This document shows, one piece after another, positions 25,966 through 37,932 of a stretch of 64,000 bases of DNA. The notes below the pieces were generated by a model. It was given only the letters and a program-made list of their open reading frames with translations, was not told the origin of the DNA and made no database searches. Both the position numbers and the translations under genes were made by a program. Each line of letters begins with the position of its first letter. The stretch's first letter is position 1. This DNA is from Bisporella sp. PMI_857 (Eukaryota > Ascomycota > Leotiomycetes > Helotiales > Helotiaceae): NCBI GenBank assembly GCA_021307315.1, contig JAJSPD010000097.1:1-64000 (forward strand). The letters are read 5' to 3'.

Positions 25966-28483
25966 TCAAATGAGGTCCTGGAACCTCCACGAGATCTCCC
26001 CAATATCCCCAACGGGTATTCCCTGCTCTCTTAATCCGAAGAAACTAGCTGGGAGATTTGGTGACAGCGGTTGCGTGCTAGTTGCTTGACCAAATGCGTC
26101 AAATAGACCTATGAGGTCGTTACTGATTTGGTAAGCATCTGGCACAGATGTAGTGGCTCCAGGGCTAGGATTAGTTGCTTGTTCCATCCACATATCGTTG
26201 AACTCTGGGATCGTATTCATCTCTGGGGGCCGCCGATCCTTCTCCCATCCGTCTTGATTACCTTGATTACCTCCTTGAATAACCGCAGCTTCAATTCTAG
26301 TCGCCGCGGGCAGGTGGCTAACTGCCAAAACATTCTGTTGAGCGTCGGAAGAGCTTTGCATTCCCAGTGAGTTTATGCCCGGCAATAAGCCCTTGATGCA
26401 CTTCCACAACCTTCGACTCGCGAAGCTCCGCAGTGAAAACCCTTTAACCAAGTCCACAGCCGCAACGAAGCTCTCCCGGCACGTCGTAGCAAACACGGCT
26501 GGTGCATGGCATACAGCCAGTAGGATGACGGCCAAGGCGCTGATCAGGAAGTAATTGAAGGCACTCTGCTGGCGGGCATAGATATCGGTGGTGTTATTGA
26601 GATGCACTAGTACCTGGATGGTGTCCTTAGCGATGTCGACGACAAGACGTGCGCTGGCCACGTCTGCCATGATATTGGCGCTGCTGAGCACGTGGTGCCG
26701 GTGGATCAGCGTCCGCATATGGTTGCCGTGGAGGTACAGCAAGGCGCGCAGCCGGTGTAGTGCGCGTGGTTGTGTCCATGGCGCAAGCCCCAGCCGTGGG
26801 TGCCGCAATTGCAGGTTTGTGGGGATCGACCCTACCCAGTTCTGCGTGACGAAGTTTAGAAATGCTACCTTGTCTTCCGGAATGAATTGTTGTGGTGATC
26901 CAAACGGCGGAAGTGCGTCCCAGACTTTGGAAGAGAGACGCCCGTAGGCTACAAGACACCGCAGATTCTGGAAGTCCTCACCCTGGATAATGCGGTTAGG
27001 GATAAGATTCTTTGGCATGAAGAAGGCACAGTAAGGGCTGGCATACTGGTTGTGGTAGTTCAGGGTCGATATCCCTATCAACCAAGGCGAAGGACAAGCT
27101 TGTTCCAAAGCTGCAACGACGATCGAGCACATATACACACCAAAAAGTCCGAACTGCCAAGTCTCGCGCTTTCACCTCCTTGAAGTTGTCCATGAGACTT
27201 TCTTTTCGATGCAGTCCCTGCTCCAACGCCATTCGGGCAGCAATTCCAATGGTTCTCCAAGCTAACATTTCTTCGTCACAATGAAAATAGTAAATGCTCT
27301 ATTCTATTGTCAGTCAAACAGGTCCCAGCTTCTTGGGCCACCAGTAGAGATTACCAGCATTGTCCAGAGTTGCAGCTCCTTCAACCCAAGGATGGGATAT
27401 CCCGATACCCTGCACACGCGCTCCTCAACTGAGTCCACCATCTTGGTGCTCAGGTCGTTCTTACAGCGTGCCTCGATCACAATGGCTGTTGAGATTGCAA
27501 TCTTTAGCATTTGTACATCCCTGAGCCCTATCTTTGCCCTTGGTGGGTTCATTCCATCAAATGCCACAGCTCTAGATGCGTCTCTTGCAAACTTCATGAT
27601 ACTACGTGCATTTGCCGCCAACTCCGCACTCGAAATTAACGGATACATGGATTCAACCTCCTCCTGGAAGACCTCGATCAGCCGAATAACTTCTTCAACC
27701 GAAAAATTCAGCAAGCAATCATCTGTCTCAACACAAGTTTCAGTCACCCATGATTCTTGTTCAGATCCTGATACCCGCGGTGAGGCAGCCAATGATTCAG
27801 GGTCGCTTGGTGGCTGGGGCAAATCGGTCGCTATGCCCATCTCACTCAATGAGGTCCTAGCAATGCGGAAACTAAAGGCCGGGTTGGTGTGGCCGACGAA
27901 GTAGGGCTCCTGTGGCTCTCCTGTCTGTCGGCTTGTCGCTGGGGCATACACAGGATTGGCATTCTGCTGTTCGGTGGGAAATAAGGAATTTGGTTGCACG
28001 GATCTGGTGAGTTCATTCACCGTCCTGGATAGCGCCGTAAGTTGCTGGCGCAGGACATATGTCTCATCGGTCAATTTTTGGTATTTCGAACTGCTTACGA
28101 TCAGTAAGGAGATTCGAGCCACCGAATATAGTCGGAACTCACCCATCAATCTTCTTGTCTTTGTCTTTGTCCCTGGTGACGTGCGACCCATCAGGGTTAA
28201 AGATGCAGGGCACGCGGCCAGCAACACATCGTTCGCAGTTGACACCCTCGCCGCCACCGATGCATTTCAGTTTACGCTTCTTGCACTCGTTACTATGAAG
28301 TTAAGTCAGTCTTCATCGCCACGACAGATAGAGGGCCGTGGAGCACCATGCAACGGCGGCGTACCGCCGGCGTTTCGATCGCGTGTGTCCCTCGAACTCG
28401 CTCTGGCCAGACCTCTTGTGTGGCGGAGGCGCGGCAGATGCCGGTGGCGGAGTAGTCACGTGCAGTATCCTTTCACAATCCAT
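25966..28483 (-). CDS. Zn2Cys6 fungal transcription factor (oxygenase module)
   Basis: Five exons: complement(25966..26982, 27047..27298, 27355..28090, 28143..28292, 28347..28483), 763 residues, all in phase. The zinc cluster has Cys at 46, 49, 56, 65, 68 and 75, with an eight-residue central spacer; the first intron splits it after Cys46. It is followed by a basic DKDKDKK run and a heptad-like DETYVLRQQL segment. The Fungal_trans region includes TFWCVYVLDRRCSFGTS. It is divergent from the Baeyer-Villiger-type monooxygenase and convergent with the SDR, so it probably controls that group. The 300 bases between its stop and the SDR stop hold nothing recognisable. Confidence 0.88.
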
Positions 28484-29149
28484 GGCGTGAGGAACTTCCG
28501 CGGGATTCCGAGATCAAGAGGTGAATGAGAGTGTCGGCGGGCAGAATGCAGAGAGATAAGGATGAGAGGTAGCGTTGCAGACCGAGTGCCTCGGGCACGA
28601 GCGAAAAGCGTGTCATACCCCTCAGGCTGGGCAAAGTCAGTCCTGGCACTACGAAGTAGTGCCAGAGAGACCGAACCTCCGGATCTTCAAGACCCATCCT
28701 ATGCGGGGGAAGCTTGTTTCAGCGGGGTGACAGTATTCAGACAGCAACAACATGTGCAGTACGACTTTGTAATACATGACTAATGACCCAGACTGGGCCC
28801 ACCACAGGTTACTCGTCTGCATCCCGAGAGTCGAAACCCAGTTCCCAATTATGCGTGCGCGGAATTCGGAATATGTAGTCGCTCAGCACGGAAGGGAGCC
28901 CAGTCTGCCCAACCTGGTGACGGAGTGGCTTACCAACGGACAACAACTGAAGAACCAGAGAATCAGCTGAATCGTTATAAGAATAATCGCTACGGTGCAG
29001 GGAGAATGCGAGATCAATTGTGACTATTGGCGTTGTGTCTCGGCAACCCTCTGTCTCATATGAGTATCTGAACACTCGCCCCGGCCGAATCTTGCTTAAG
29101 AAACTACAGCTACTTTGGATTCTCATCAGTAACCTCACATCTTGAAATC
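28484..29149. promoter_or_regulatory. divergent promoter, regulator / monooxygenase
   Basis: The 666-bp divergent region has TCGGAAT at 28866-28872 and its complement ATTCCGA at 28505-28511, similar to sites before the hydrolase and SDR. No other feature was recognised. Confidence 0.35.
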
Positions 29150-31125
29150 ATGGCTTCGTTATTCGACAACCAACCGGCTGGCTCTGTCTCTATTTCCCAG
29201 ACTTTTCTCAATGATGCTCAGAACCGACACCTCAAAGTCATATGCGCAGGCGCCGGTGTAATGGGCATTCTGCACGCCTATAATATCCAGAAGTATTGTC
29301 AGAATATTAACTTTGCCATTTATGACAAGAACGCAGATATTGGCGGTACTTGGTGGGAAAATCGATATCCAGGCTGCGCGTGTGATATCCCAAGCCATTC
29401 TTACGCATATCACTTTGCTCCAAACGTGAGTTCTCCCTAAAGACTTTGCTCAAAGATATATCATCTGACTCTAATCATGCAGCCTGACTGGCCACATTTT
29501 CTCTCCCCGCGAGAGGACATATGGGCTTACCTTGATCGTGTCTGTCGTGTCTTTGACCTTCATGAACTTCAACACATGCATCACTGCTGCTACATGGGAT
29601 GAGGATACTGCCCAGTGGCGGATTAATCTCTCCCGGACGACGCCAAATGGCGATATAGAAGAGTTCCAGGAGTCTTGTGATGTGTTTTTTTGCTGCACAG
29701 GCTTGTTGAACAACTGGAAGATGCCTGACATCGAAGGCCTCGAAACATTTAAGGGGAGGGTACTCCACACTGCTAACTGGCCGCAGGACTACACCCAGGA
29801 GAAATGGAAGGATGAAAGAGTGCTTGTAATTGGTTCTGGAGCATCGTCTCTGCAAGTTGTATCCAATATACAACCATATGTCAAAAGTATGGACGTATTT
29901 GTCCGCACCGTAAGTCACTTGTGGTACTAGAATTTCTCGACAAATGGTGCTGACACCTCCAGGGGGTTTGGTTTGCCCCCTTAACGGATGGCATCCCCGA
30001 GACTTATGTCTACACCGAGGAACAAAAGGCTCAGTTTCGCAATGAACCTGAGAAGCTAATCGAGCACATCAAATTTACCGAGAATCAGCTCAACCGCGGC
30101 TGGCCAGGATTTTTCAAAGGCAGTGAAATGCAGAAGGTAATGAAAGCGGGAATGAGCCAGCGTATGGGAGAGATTATCAAGGATCCTTATCTCCTCCAAG
30201 GTAAGATAACTATTTATAATCCTATTACCTCATACAAGTGTCGCGCAACATCGCTCACGCGCGTGCGCGGTCTCTAGGGTTCACGCCAGATTTTGCAGTT
30301 GGTTGCCGCCGGATAACTCCCGGGGAGCCTTACATGAATGCGATCCAGCAACCCAATACCAAGGTCCATTTCATGGCCGTCAAAAAAGTGATGCCCACGG
30401 GCGTGATTGGAACGGATGGCACGCTTTTGGAGGGGGACACGCTTATCTGTGCTACGGGATTTGATGTGTCCTTCTTACCGCATTTCCCTATCATCGGCCG
30501 AGGAGGGGTTGATCTGCGTGAGAAATGGAAGACTGTTGCGTCGGCGTACTTCGGGCTCACAGTACCAGACATGCCTAACCTGCTTTTGAGTGGTGGCCCC
30601 CCTTTGCCAGTGCAGAACGGCACTCCCTTCGGCGTGTTCCATACCACCGCCAACTACATGATGGCAACACTACAGAAGATGCAAACTGATAACATCCGGA
30701 GCATAGAGCCTAAGAAAGATGTCACGGTGGCGTTCTTGAAATATGTCGAAGAGTATCATCGCGACACTGTGTTCTCAGACTCATGCAGATCATGGTACAA
30801 GGACAATGATACTGGACGCGTGACTGCTGTATGGCCTGGCAGCGCCTTACATTACATGGAGCTTCTTAAGACGCCTAGGTGGGAGGACTTTAAGATTGAC
30901 TACCGTAACTCAGGAAACATGTTCACATTCTTGGGCAATGGACTGGTGAAGGAGATAGTCACTCCAGGTGCAGATGTCTCATCATACCTTCAAGTAGATA
31001 AGATCGATGCTTTGTGGCTCCAAGAGGTAAGGAATAAAGGAAATAATGTTCCTGTGGGACTAGTAAATGGAACAAAGCCACTGGTTGTATACGGGGAGCA
31101 TGAGCTGGAAGAATTGGCTGTATGA
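29150..31125 (+). CDS. Baeyer-Villiger-type flavin monooxygenase, possibly frameshifted
   Basis: Exons 29150..29425, 29483..29909, 29963..30200 and 30278..31125. FAD motif GAGVMG near residue 34, GGTWWENRYPGCACD, the Baeyer-Villiger fingerprint FKGRVLHTANWP, and a second Rossmann motif VIGSGASS (NADPH) are all present. It should insert oxygen next to a ketone to give an ester or lactone. Exon 2 is 427 nt and does not keep frame. Homologous sequence switches frame at about 29555-29570, between VCRVFDL and MNFNT, as if roughly 8 nt were lost. A 76-nt GT-AG span (29540-29615) would restore frame if spliced but would remove conserved residues. So it is either a recent pseudogene, an unusual splice or an assembly error. 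The last three exons are intact. Confidence 0.78.
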
Positions 31126-31645
31126 TTCTGTACCACGGTTCCTGATCTGAAATTTCCACTCCATAGAGAACAGAAGAGTGCCATGTTTTAGATATTCCAA
31201 AGTTCGTATTACTCATTCGTTGCACTCCAGATTGCATGCCTGACAGAAAATCCGACAAGTATACCTTATATGGCTTTCCTGTTGCCTTCCTTCCCAACTG
31301 ATCCCCGTATGTTTGACCTTGACAGGCTGCAAGCTCCAGCCAGACAACGAAAAGCAAATGGCCTGTCAATCTGGCTTTAGTCCAGGAGCGCCGGCTGCCT
31401 CGGACACTCACTCACGTTGAAATTGGGGTTGATTTGGACATGTTTCGTCAAGGTTGTTGCAAAGATTCTGATGGACACCGTCGAAGAAGGGCTACAGCCA
31501 AATACTGCCAAGTCATGCATGATATGCACTACCCCTTTCCATGTAGATGATGCAGATGCGTGGAATGCTGCCAAGCGGGGACAGTCAGCAGGGGTTCATG
31601 TTAGCGCAGAAACTACTCAAAACTGTAAAATCAAAATAAAGTATC
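31126..31645. other. monooxygenase 3' flank
   Basis: No gene-like structure. The last five bases, GTATC at 31641-31645, are the target-site duplication of the copia insertion. Confidence 0.5.
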
Positions 31646-31876
31646 TGTTGGTATCACTCTCTGTGATACCTTCTTCGTATTGATAACTTGCAATAGCTTA
31701 AGTCGGTTACCCACGGGGCACGTAGCACCGCGATCTCAGCGCAGTGCTATATATGCTCGTTGTAGGTGGTTGACTTGTTCTTGATTGTTCTAAGTTACGT
31801 CCTACGAGCGAGAACTTAAATACATTCAGGTGGTGGCCTGTGCGTCATGGAACGTTTACATGACTTTATACCAACA
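31646..31876 (-). repeat. copia 3' LTR
   Basis: 231 bp, starting TGTTGGTATCAC and ending TATACCAACA on the plus strand. Nearly identical to 37122-37352. It contains a TATATATG box at about 31749 (plus orientation). Because the element is on the minus strand, this is the downstream LTR. Confidence 0.92.
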
Positions 31877-31954
31877 CTGGCAACTCTTTAAAAAGGAAGC
31901 CTAGAAACCGTGCTTTTTTTTGCTTTCCTGTACTCTCTCTTATTCCCGCTTTAC

Positions 31955-34900
31955 CTATTCTACAACCTTCAGATCTAGGTAGTTCGTGTCGATCAGTTGC
32001 TTCAGAGCTGTAGATGCTTTGCTTTTGGTCATAGAGTCAGCAGGGTTGCTGTCGTTATCGATCCACTTGACTTCAGTGATTTCTCTACGCTCGTACGATT
32101 GGCGAAGACACATAATATCAATTATGAGGCGTTTCTTTTGCGTTGTGCCTAGTTTGACAAGGCACTCGTAAAGGGATTTGGAATTAGTACAAAAAATAAG
32201 GGGTAAGTCGATTTTTAGCACTTGCTCGATCGTAGCTTTGAGTGTAGCACTAATGTCGAATCCGTGGCCTATTGTATAGAGTTCGGAGGCTAGTACGCTT
32301 TTTGTGACTCTTTTGCACTTGATTGAGGACCAATGGATAACATTGGCTTTGTGCTCCGCGTTTGCTAATACTACAACGTAGCTTATTTGCGAGAATAAGT
32401 CCTTGTTGTTGGCAAACGATGCATCCGTAAATACGATCAAGCGTAGTGACTTAAGGTCGAAGCGAACGTACGTAAGGCCTTTGGTTGAGTTGTCGATCTG
32501 CTATTAAATACGCTTGTTGAGAGCCGTAACGTCATCTTTTTGGGGACTGGTCACCTAGGCAGCGAAAGATAAATCAAAGGAAGCTTCTGGTTGACACATT
32601 GAGGCTATATAGGCTCCTTTGGCTCGCTGGGCGACGTATTGCTCCTTGGTCGACAGTGCATTGCGGATTACGCTTCTAAAGCTGGTAGTAGAAGTAGGCT
32701 TCAAGTCGACTAAGTTCAGGTTGTTGCATTGGTTTTCCTGAGTTATAGTAACGTTTCTTTGTTCCGTAAGACGTATAGTACAGCCATTGAATTTAATTGG
32801 CTGGTCGACCGCAAAGTGCTCTCGATTTTTTGCGAGGAATCCGGTTTTTTCAAGTTGCTTTTGTTCAGCTGTTGCAAAAGATTAATCCGCGAAAAACAAA
32901 GTATCGTCGGTTTGCAAGCCGACTAAGCCAAAGCTTTCCTGGTTGTGCCACAGCAAGCATGGGTCATAAGTTGATAGTTTCATTCCGAGTTCTTTTACGT
33001 AATGATTGTAGTACGTTTTGAACCAGTGGTTGCCGGCTTCTGGAACGCCGTACAAAGGCTTGATGACCTTCAAAATTGATTCTTTTTCGATACTTAGCTT
33101 AAGGCCGAGTTTACGAGGTGGCTTGATGTAAAAGTCTCGGTTCAGTTTCGTGATTGACTGAACGTAAGCTTGCGAGATGTCTTTTAAGTACAGCTTTGTG
33201 CTTGTGCCTTAAAGCATAGCTGCAATACAAAGAATCAAGCGTTGGCTTATACGTTAAATAGTAGAAGACTGAGTCAGTACTATGCTTTTTTCGTAGTCAT
33301 TGTAGGCCTGAACGACTAAACAAGACTTTTCGAATGCTTTGTTAGTGCTTTTGTTTTTGATCTTATCAACGAACCGTGAATTGAAAAGTCTAATGCTTGG
33401 TAGAACGTTTTTAAAGTTGACTATTTCGAAAACGCTTTTTTCGAGTAAGCTTGCAATTTCTTTTTGTCTGGACGCTTTGAATTGGTGATAAAGTTGATTG
33501 TCGTCGTTTTGCAAGAATATAGTAACGTTAGCTGTATTTGCGTAAACGGGATGCTTACGAGGTCTGTTTCGTCGCCGTGGTTGATTTTGCTGTAAAGGTT
33601 GTGAATTGAAAGATTCTGTAAAGACGTCGACAGTAATTAATTCTTCAAGTTGAAAATTTTCAGCTGGTTTAGTCAGTTTATCGTTTTTGGTCAAATAAAG
33701 CTTAACAACTGTGCTACGGAAGCTGGTAGAGCCGTTAAGCAAGTTTACTACGCAAGTTTCGTTTTTTTAGCTAAACAAATTGTAAGGGCCAAACTACGAG
33801 CCAGGTTGGCCTGTATTTCTTTTTCTCCAAACTAAAACTAGTGAATTCAGGGGTAAGCCGTAGACCGCAGTTGTATTGGGGCTATTGCGCATGTTTAAAG
33901 CAGTTGTTACTTGACGCTTAGCTTTGATTTTCTGTACTTCGTTTATAGCTTTTTTAAGTGCAGCAGCACGTTAAGTGACTGTAACTGAAAAAACATCCAG
34001 TTCAGTTATGCGAAAGTACGCTCCGAAGACCAAAAACGTAAGTACTAGACCGTTAAGGCCAGCTGTGTCGTTCAGGGCTTTGAACGTTATTTGAAAAGCG
34101 ATATTTTTATCAATTCCGAGTATCTCAGCTGTAATGATTTAGTAAATGCGACGCAAAAAGCCGTAATAGCGTTCGACGAAGCCAATTAAGTAATAAGCTT
34201 CAACTAGAACTGTTTTGGTTGTTGTTCCGACATTGATTGTATACTGCTGAAATTCTTTACTGACAAAGTTCTTGCCTGCGTCATAAGCTATTATATCAGA
34301 AAAACCTAAATACGTATCAATCCAACAAGCACGAAGTAATTCCCAAGTATGCTTTGCAGTAATATTCTGAAGCCATCTGCCAGCCTGGAATCGAGTGCTT
34401 TCGTCGACGACATGCAGCAAAGGCTTGCCTTCGATATACATGATATCGACAACAATACAGTAATTGAAATCGACATCGTTCTTAAGCGTAAACTTGAAAC
34501 GTCCTAGCGACTTGCCGTGCTTTTGGCAATACTAGCAATACCGAGTGATATGCTCTAGGACGTTTTTGTTATCGCTATGACCTGCTCGGTTTAGAATACG
34601 CTTAAGACGGCTGACTAATAGGTGGCCGAAACGTCTATAGAGCCGACGTAGTTCCACTTCAGTCAAATAGCATGGATTGTAATCAAATAACTTAGTGATA
34701 TACACGCGGAAAAACGTATTCCATAGCATAAAAGGGTGACTAAATCGACGTACGACTGGTACGGTTTTGCTGAGAGTTACGAAAGCATTGGTAAAGTTGT
34801 TGAAGTATGTACAAAAATTATCTATATCCGTCAGACAAAACAAGAAAGAAGTATCGACTTCTACAACATAGAACTCGACTATGCCGATAAGAGTTGTTAT

Positions 34901-36436
34901 AGTAGTAGAGCCAATAAAAGAGGTTAAGCCGATACCGAATTGGATATTGACTATGCTTTTGGTTGATTCGTTCAGCTTAACGTCAGTAGCTTTTTGAAGT
35001 GCGAAAAATTGGCCATAGCCTGCTGTAGAGCGCTTAGAGGCTCCAGTATCGATCATAATGCCTATAAATTCAGCAGATGTGTAGCGTGAGGTGGTGGCGT
35101 ACGCAAAAGGGTCGGCATCTACAGGAGCGTCGAACATGGCGTCGGAGCCTGTACCGTTGGAGCCTGTAGCATTGGAGTCTGTAGCGTTGGAGCCTGTAGC
35201 ATTGGAGCCTGTAGCATTGGAGTCTGTAGCGTTGGAGCCTGTAGCATTGGAGTCTGTAGCGTTGGAGCCTGTAGCGTTGGAGCTTGGAGTGCTGGAGCTT
35301 GTGATTGCATGGTTGCAAGCTCTATTAGCTAGCTCAGTTGCCGTAGACGTTGCGTTGCTTGGGTCGATCTCGCTGTAAGAAGTGAAATAGGCTGTCAGAT
35401 CATTTTCATCATCCGTTTCCGTACAAGTGCTTACATCGAGCGTTACAGCGTTGAACGCGTCGTTGACTTCTGTTGCTGAGTCATCGCTGTCACTGCCGGT
35501 GCCTTCATAGTCCGTAATGTATTGCTTTAAGCGTTCCTGGTAATGACGAGAATTGCTTATTCTTTCTTTGAACTTGTTTTTGAAACGAGCTCTGGCTTCT
35601 TTTTGCTTTTTTTCAGGGTGCTTCCACGAACGACAGTTTTCTCTGTTGCAAACGAAACAACGTTGTGACTTGTTGAACGGGCGTTTTTGGTTACGGTTAC
35701 GGTTACGGTTGTAGTCGTTTTTGCGATAACGCCGATCTGTGAAATAAGCTTGCGAATTAGTTGAGGTTGAATCTGCATAGAGTCTTTGGGCTTTTTTACA
35801 AGCTTCAAAAGTTGCTATTAAAGATCGAATATCATTAGTTAAACCCGCGAGCGATAAAGATGGTTTGTTGCATGCTGATTGACAAGCTTCTATTTCACGG
35901 CATGTTGAAAGAATCTTTTAATACAAGAAATCTTCGTTCTGGTATGTAAACAACAAGCTGTGTTGAATATTTCGCAAAGTATCTACGAGTATGCCGAAAC
36001 ACTTAAAAGTAGACTTTTTTGCGTTAGCTTGTATTACAGACCGAAACGTAGTAGAATTCTATAAAGCAAGAGCTGCTACTTTTTGCTTTAAGCCTTCGAA
36101 ATAATGTTTCGTACTATTGACTATTTGTTAAAACGAAAGCTGACCGATACTGTTCTTTTTGTTGCTGTAGTAATCGCTTAAAGGTAGTCCACGAAACATA
36201 GTTGAATACGCGAAATAATATTAATAAAAAGGCAAACTAGCTCTATTGCACAAATCTTTGAAAACAGCTAGTTTAAACTCTAAACTATCGCCGTCGGCAC
36301 CGTATTTGTCATTTTCAGAATACAGTTTAATCAAATTGGCTAGTTCTTTGCTGTAGTCTTTGGTTACAAGTGTTATGTGCAGTTTTGCTGCAGTAAAGTT
36401 TAATGGCCTTGAAAATCGAGCCGGCGTTTCCGGCAC
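31955..36436 (-). pseudogene. copia gag-pol polyprotein remnant
   Basis: One minus-strand frame holds the zinc knuckle (CFVCNRENC with a downstream His, 35.64 kb), the protease DTGAS site (about 35.05 kb), integrase core (34.14-34.55 kb), reverse transcriptase (32.7-33.75 kb) and RNase H (31955-32440, TDASFANN). Domains stay in this frame for about 3.7 kb and are interrupted only by TAA/TAG codons, for example at 34139 and about 34530. Several lie where Gln would be expected, as C-to-T change of CAA/CAG would give. The gag-proximal part upstream (about 36.6-37.06 kb, start-like ATG at 37056) is in another frame with its own stops, beyond a low-complexity stretch. Confidence 0.85.
35147..35284 (-). 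repeat. 15-bp tandem repeat inside copia polyprotein
   Basis: Roughly nine units of GTTGGAGCCTGTAGC and variants with ATTGG or GAGTC. On the minus strand they encode a five-residue repeat of the SNATG/SNATD type between the zinc knuckle and the protease. The variants alternate, which suggests slippage expansion of a two-unit block. Confidence 0.85.
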
Positions 36437-37121
36437 TGCAAAAAAGCCTGTGCTGCAAAGTTTAGTGCAAGTTCGAGTATTGTACGAACAGAATTCCGAG
36501 GCTCATTTTGTTAAAGTTAAAAAGACTAAGTTTGAGTTTAAGTTTGATTTTGAGTTTGAAGTTAAAGTTAAGTTTAAGGAGTTTAAGGAATTTGAGTTTG
36601 AAGTTAATCTTGTAACTAAAAATAAGCTGCAAAGTCATAATTCGTGTTCCGCTTTAAGTTCAAAGTCGGCGAAAACAGCTTATCTTTCGTAAAATAGTTT
36701 TTGATAGCTTCAAGGGTCCACGGAAGCGGTTTTTCGGCTTGAGCAACTTAGTAAAGGCTATAAGCCATCGTAAAGCCTGCTCTGACAGGAGCGTGGACGC
36801 CGTAGCTGCGAAAGTGGTTGCGAAGCATGCGAATTGTTGAAGTGTTGCAAAGCTTAAAAGTGTTTTTTGAAAATTCATGGAAATTATCACGATATTGTTC
36901 TTAAAAGTCGTAATCGTTGAAATCTCCATGTCTGTATTCCAGTAGCTTGTAATCGATTTATAAGTCTAGCTTTCCGTCTGCACTCTCGACGATATTAACT
37001 TTTTTGTACTTTTTCTGGGCCTCCGCAAAGGCTTTTGCTTTTTCAGAAGTAAGCATTTTGTTGAGGGCTTGAAATTGATTTAATGATTAAGTATCCTGAT
37101 CTGTGCGCGCTTACTGATCAG

Positions 37122-37352
37122 TGTTGGTATCACTCTTTGTGATACTTTCTTCGTATTGATAACTTGCAATAGCTTAAGTCGGTTACCCACGGGGCACGTA
37201 GCACCGCGATCTCAGCGCAGTGCTATATATGCTCGTTGTAGGTGGTTGACTTGTTCTTGATTGTTCTAAGTTACGTCCTACGAGCGAGAACTTAAATACA
37301 TTCAGGTGGTGGCCTGTGCGTCATGGAACGTTCACATGACTTTATACCAACA
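37122..37352 (-). repeat. copia 5' LTR
   Basis: 231 bp, identical to 31646-31876 except for three C/T differences: near the start, CTTTGTGATACT versus CTCTGTGATACC, and near the end, GTTCACA versus GTTTACA. It is the upstream LTR for the minus-strand element, and the target duplication GTATC follows at 37353. Confidence 0.92.
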
Positions 37353-37932
37353 GTATCCTTTGTTTCAGTCACTACATATCAAGCATAACTCAATAAACCA
37401 GACAGAAAGCATATTAAGCGGTTAGTATAGTGAATACTTAAAGAAATAGTATTGTTTTGCTATATCTAGCCGTTGCACTGATATCAAATTTGAGAACCAC
37501 GGTGGGTTTCCGTCTCGTCCAAGGGGTGATTGCGGGGCCGCCAGCACGAACCTTTCTACCAACTGTCATACTTACCTTCCGCCCGCGTCTACGGAGGATG
37601 GTTGGCAAATAATCTGAGGAGGCCGGCAGATGAACACTCTCGATATAACCTGTCTTGTCGTCGGAACCAATGCCGTCGGAACCATCCCCTGCCGCTTGGA
37701 GCCAGCATCTTCGGAACTGGCATAACGTAACTCTCTCAGTAGTCCAAGCGGAACTACCCTCTAGAACGATAGCAGCGTCTTTATGGAACATATTTGGTGG
37801 CCAACCTCCCCCTTCTGATCCGGGATAAGAAGCTAGATATTCGAGATTGTGCATCCTTCACCAAGTTCACTACCCAGCTATCATCCTTGTATATTCGGAA
37901 ACAAGCATTGTAGTCGCCCTACCTTCACCACC
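37353..37932. promoter_or_regulatory. promoter region of second MFS gene
   Basis: Three copies of TCGGAAC occur (37661-37667, 37676-37682, 37711-37717), the first two within a CGTCGGAACCA direct repeat. The same heptamer is found in the hydrolase/SDR promoter. A 138-codon minus-strand frame here (37438-37854) lacks any family signature and is not called. Confidence 0.35.

Larger units (their letters stand above)
31646..37352 (-). mobile_element. full-length Ty1/copia LTR retrotransposon, inactive
   Basis: A 5,707-bp element is bounded by two 231-bp direct LTRs and by a 5-bp target duplication GTATC (31641-31645 and 37353-37357). LTR ends are TGTTGG and CCAACA. On the minus strand the order is gag, CCHC-like zinc knuckle (about 35.6 kb), protease, integrase, reverse transcriptase, RNase H: the copia order. 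The two LTRs differ at only three sites that I can see, all C/T, so insertion is geologically recent. Reading frames carry many stops, so it cannot move by itself. It lies between the monooxygenase and the second MFS gene and disrupts neither. Confidence 0.93.

Noticed and set aside
35091..35378. Regular tandem repeat as a possible CRISPR-like array or repeat protein on the plus strand
   Set aside because: Units are contiguous 15-mers without spacers and fall in the frame of the copia polyprotein.
37438..37854. 138-codon minus-strand frame upstream of the second MFS gene
   Set aside because: No recognisable domain, codon use unlike neighbours, and it occupies the expected promoter.
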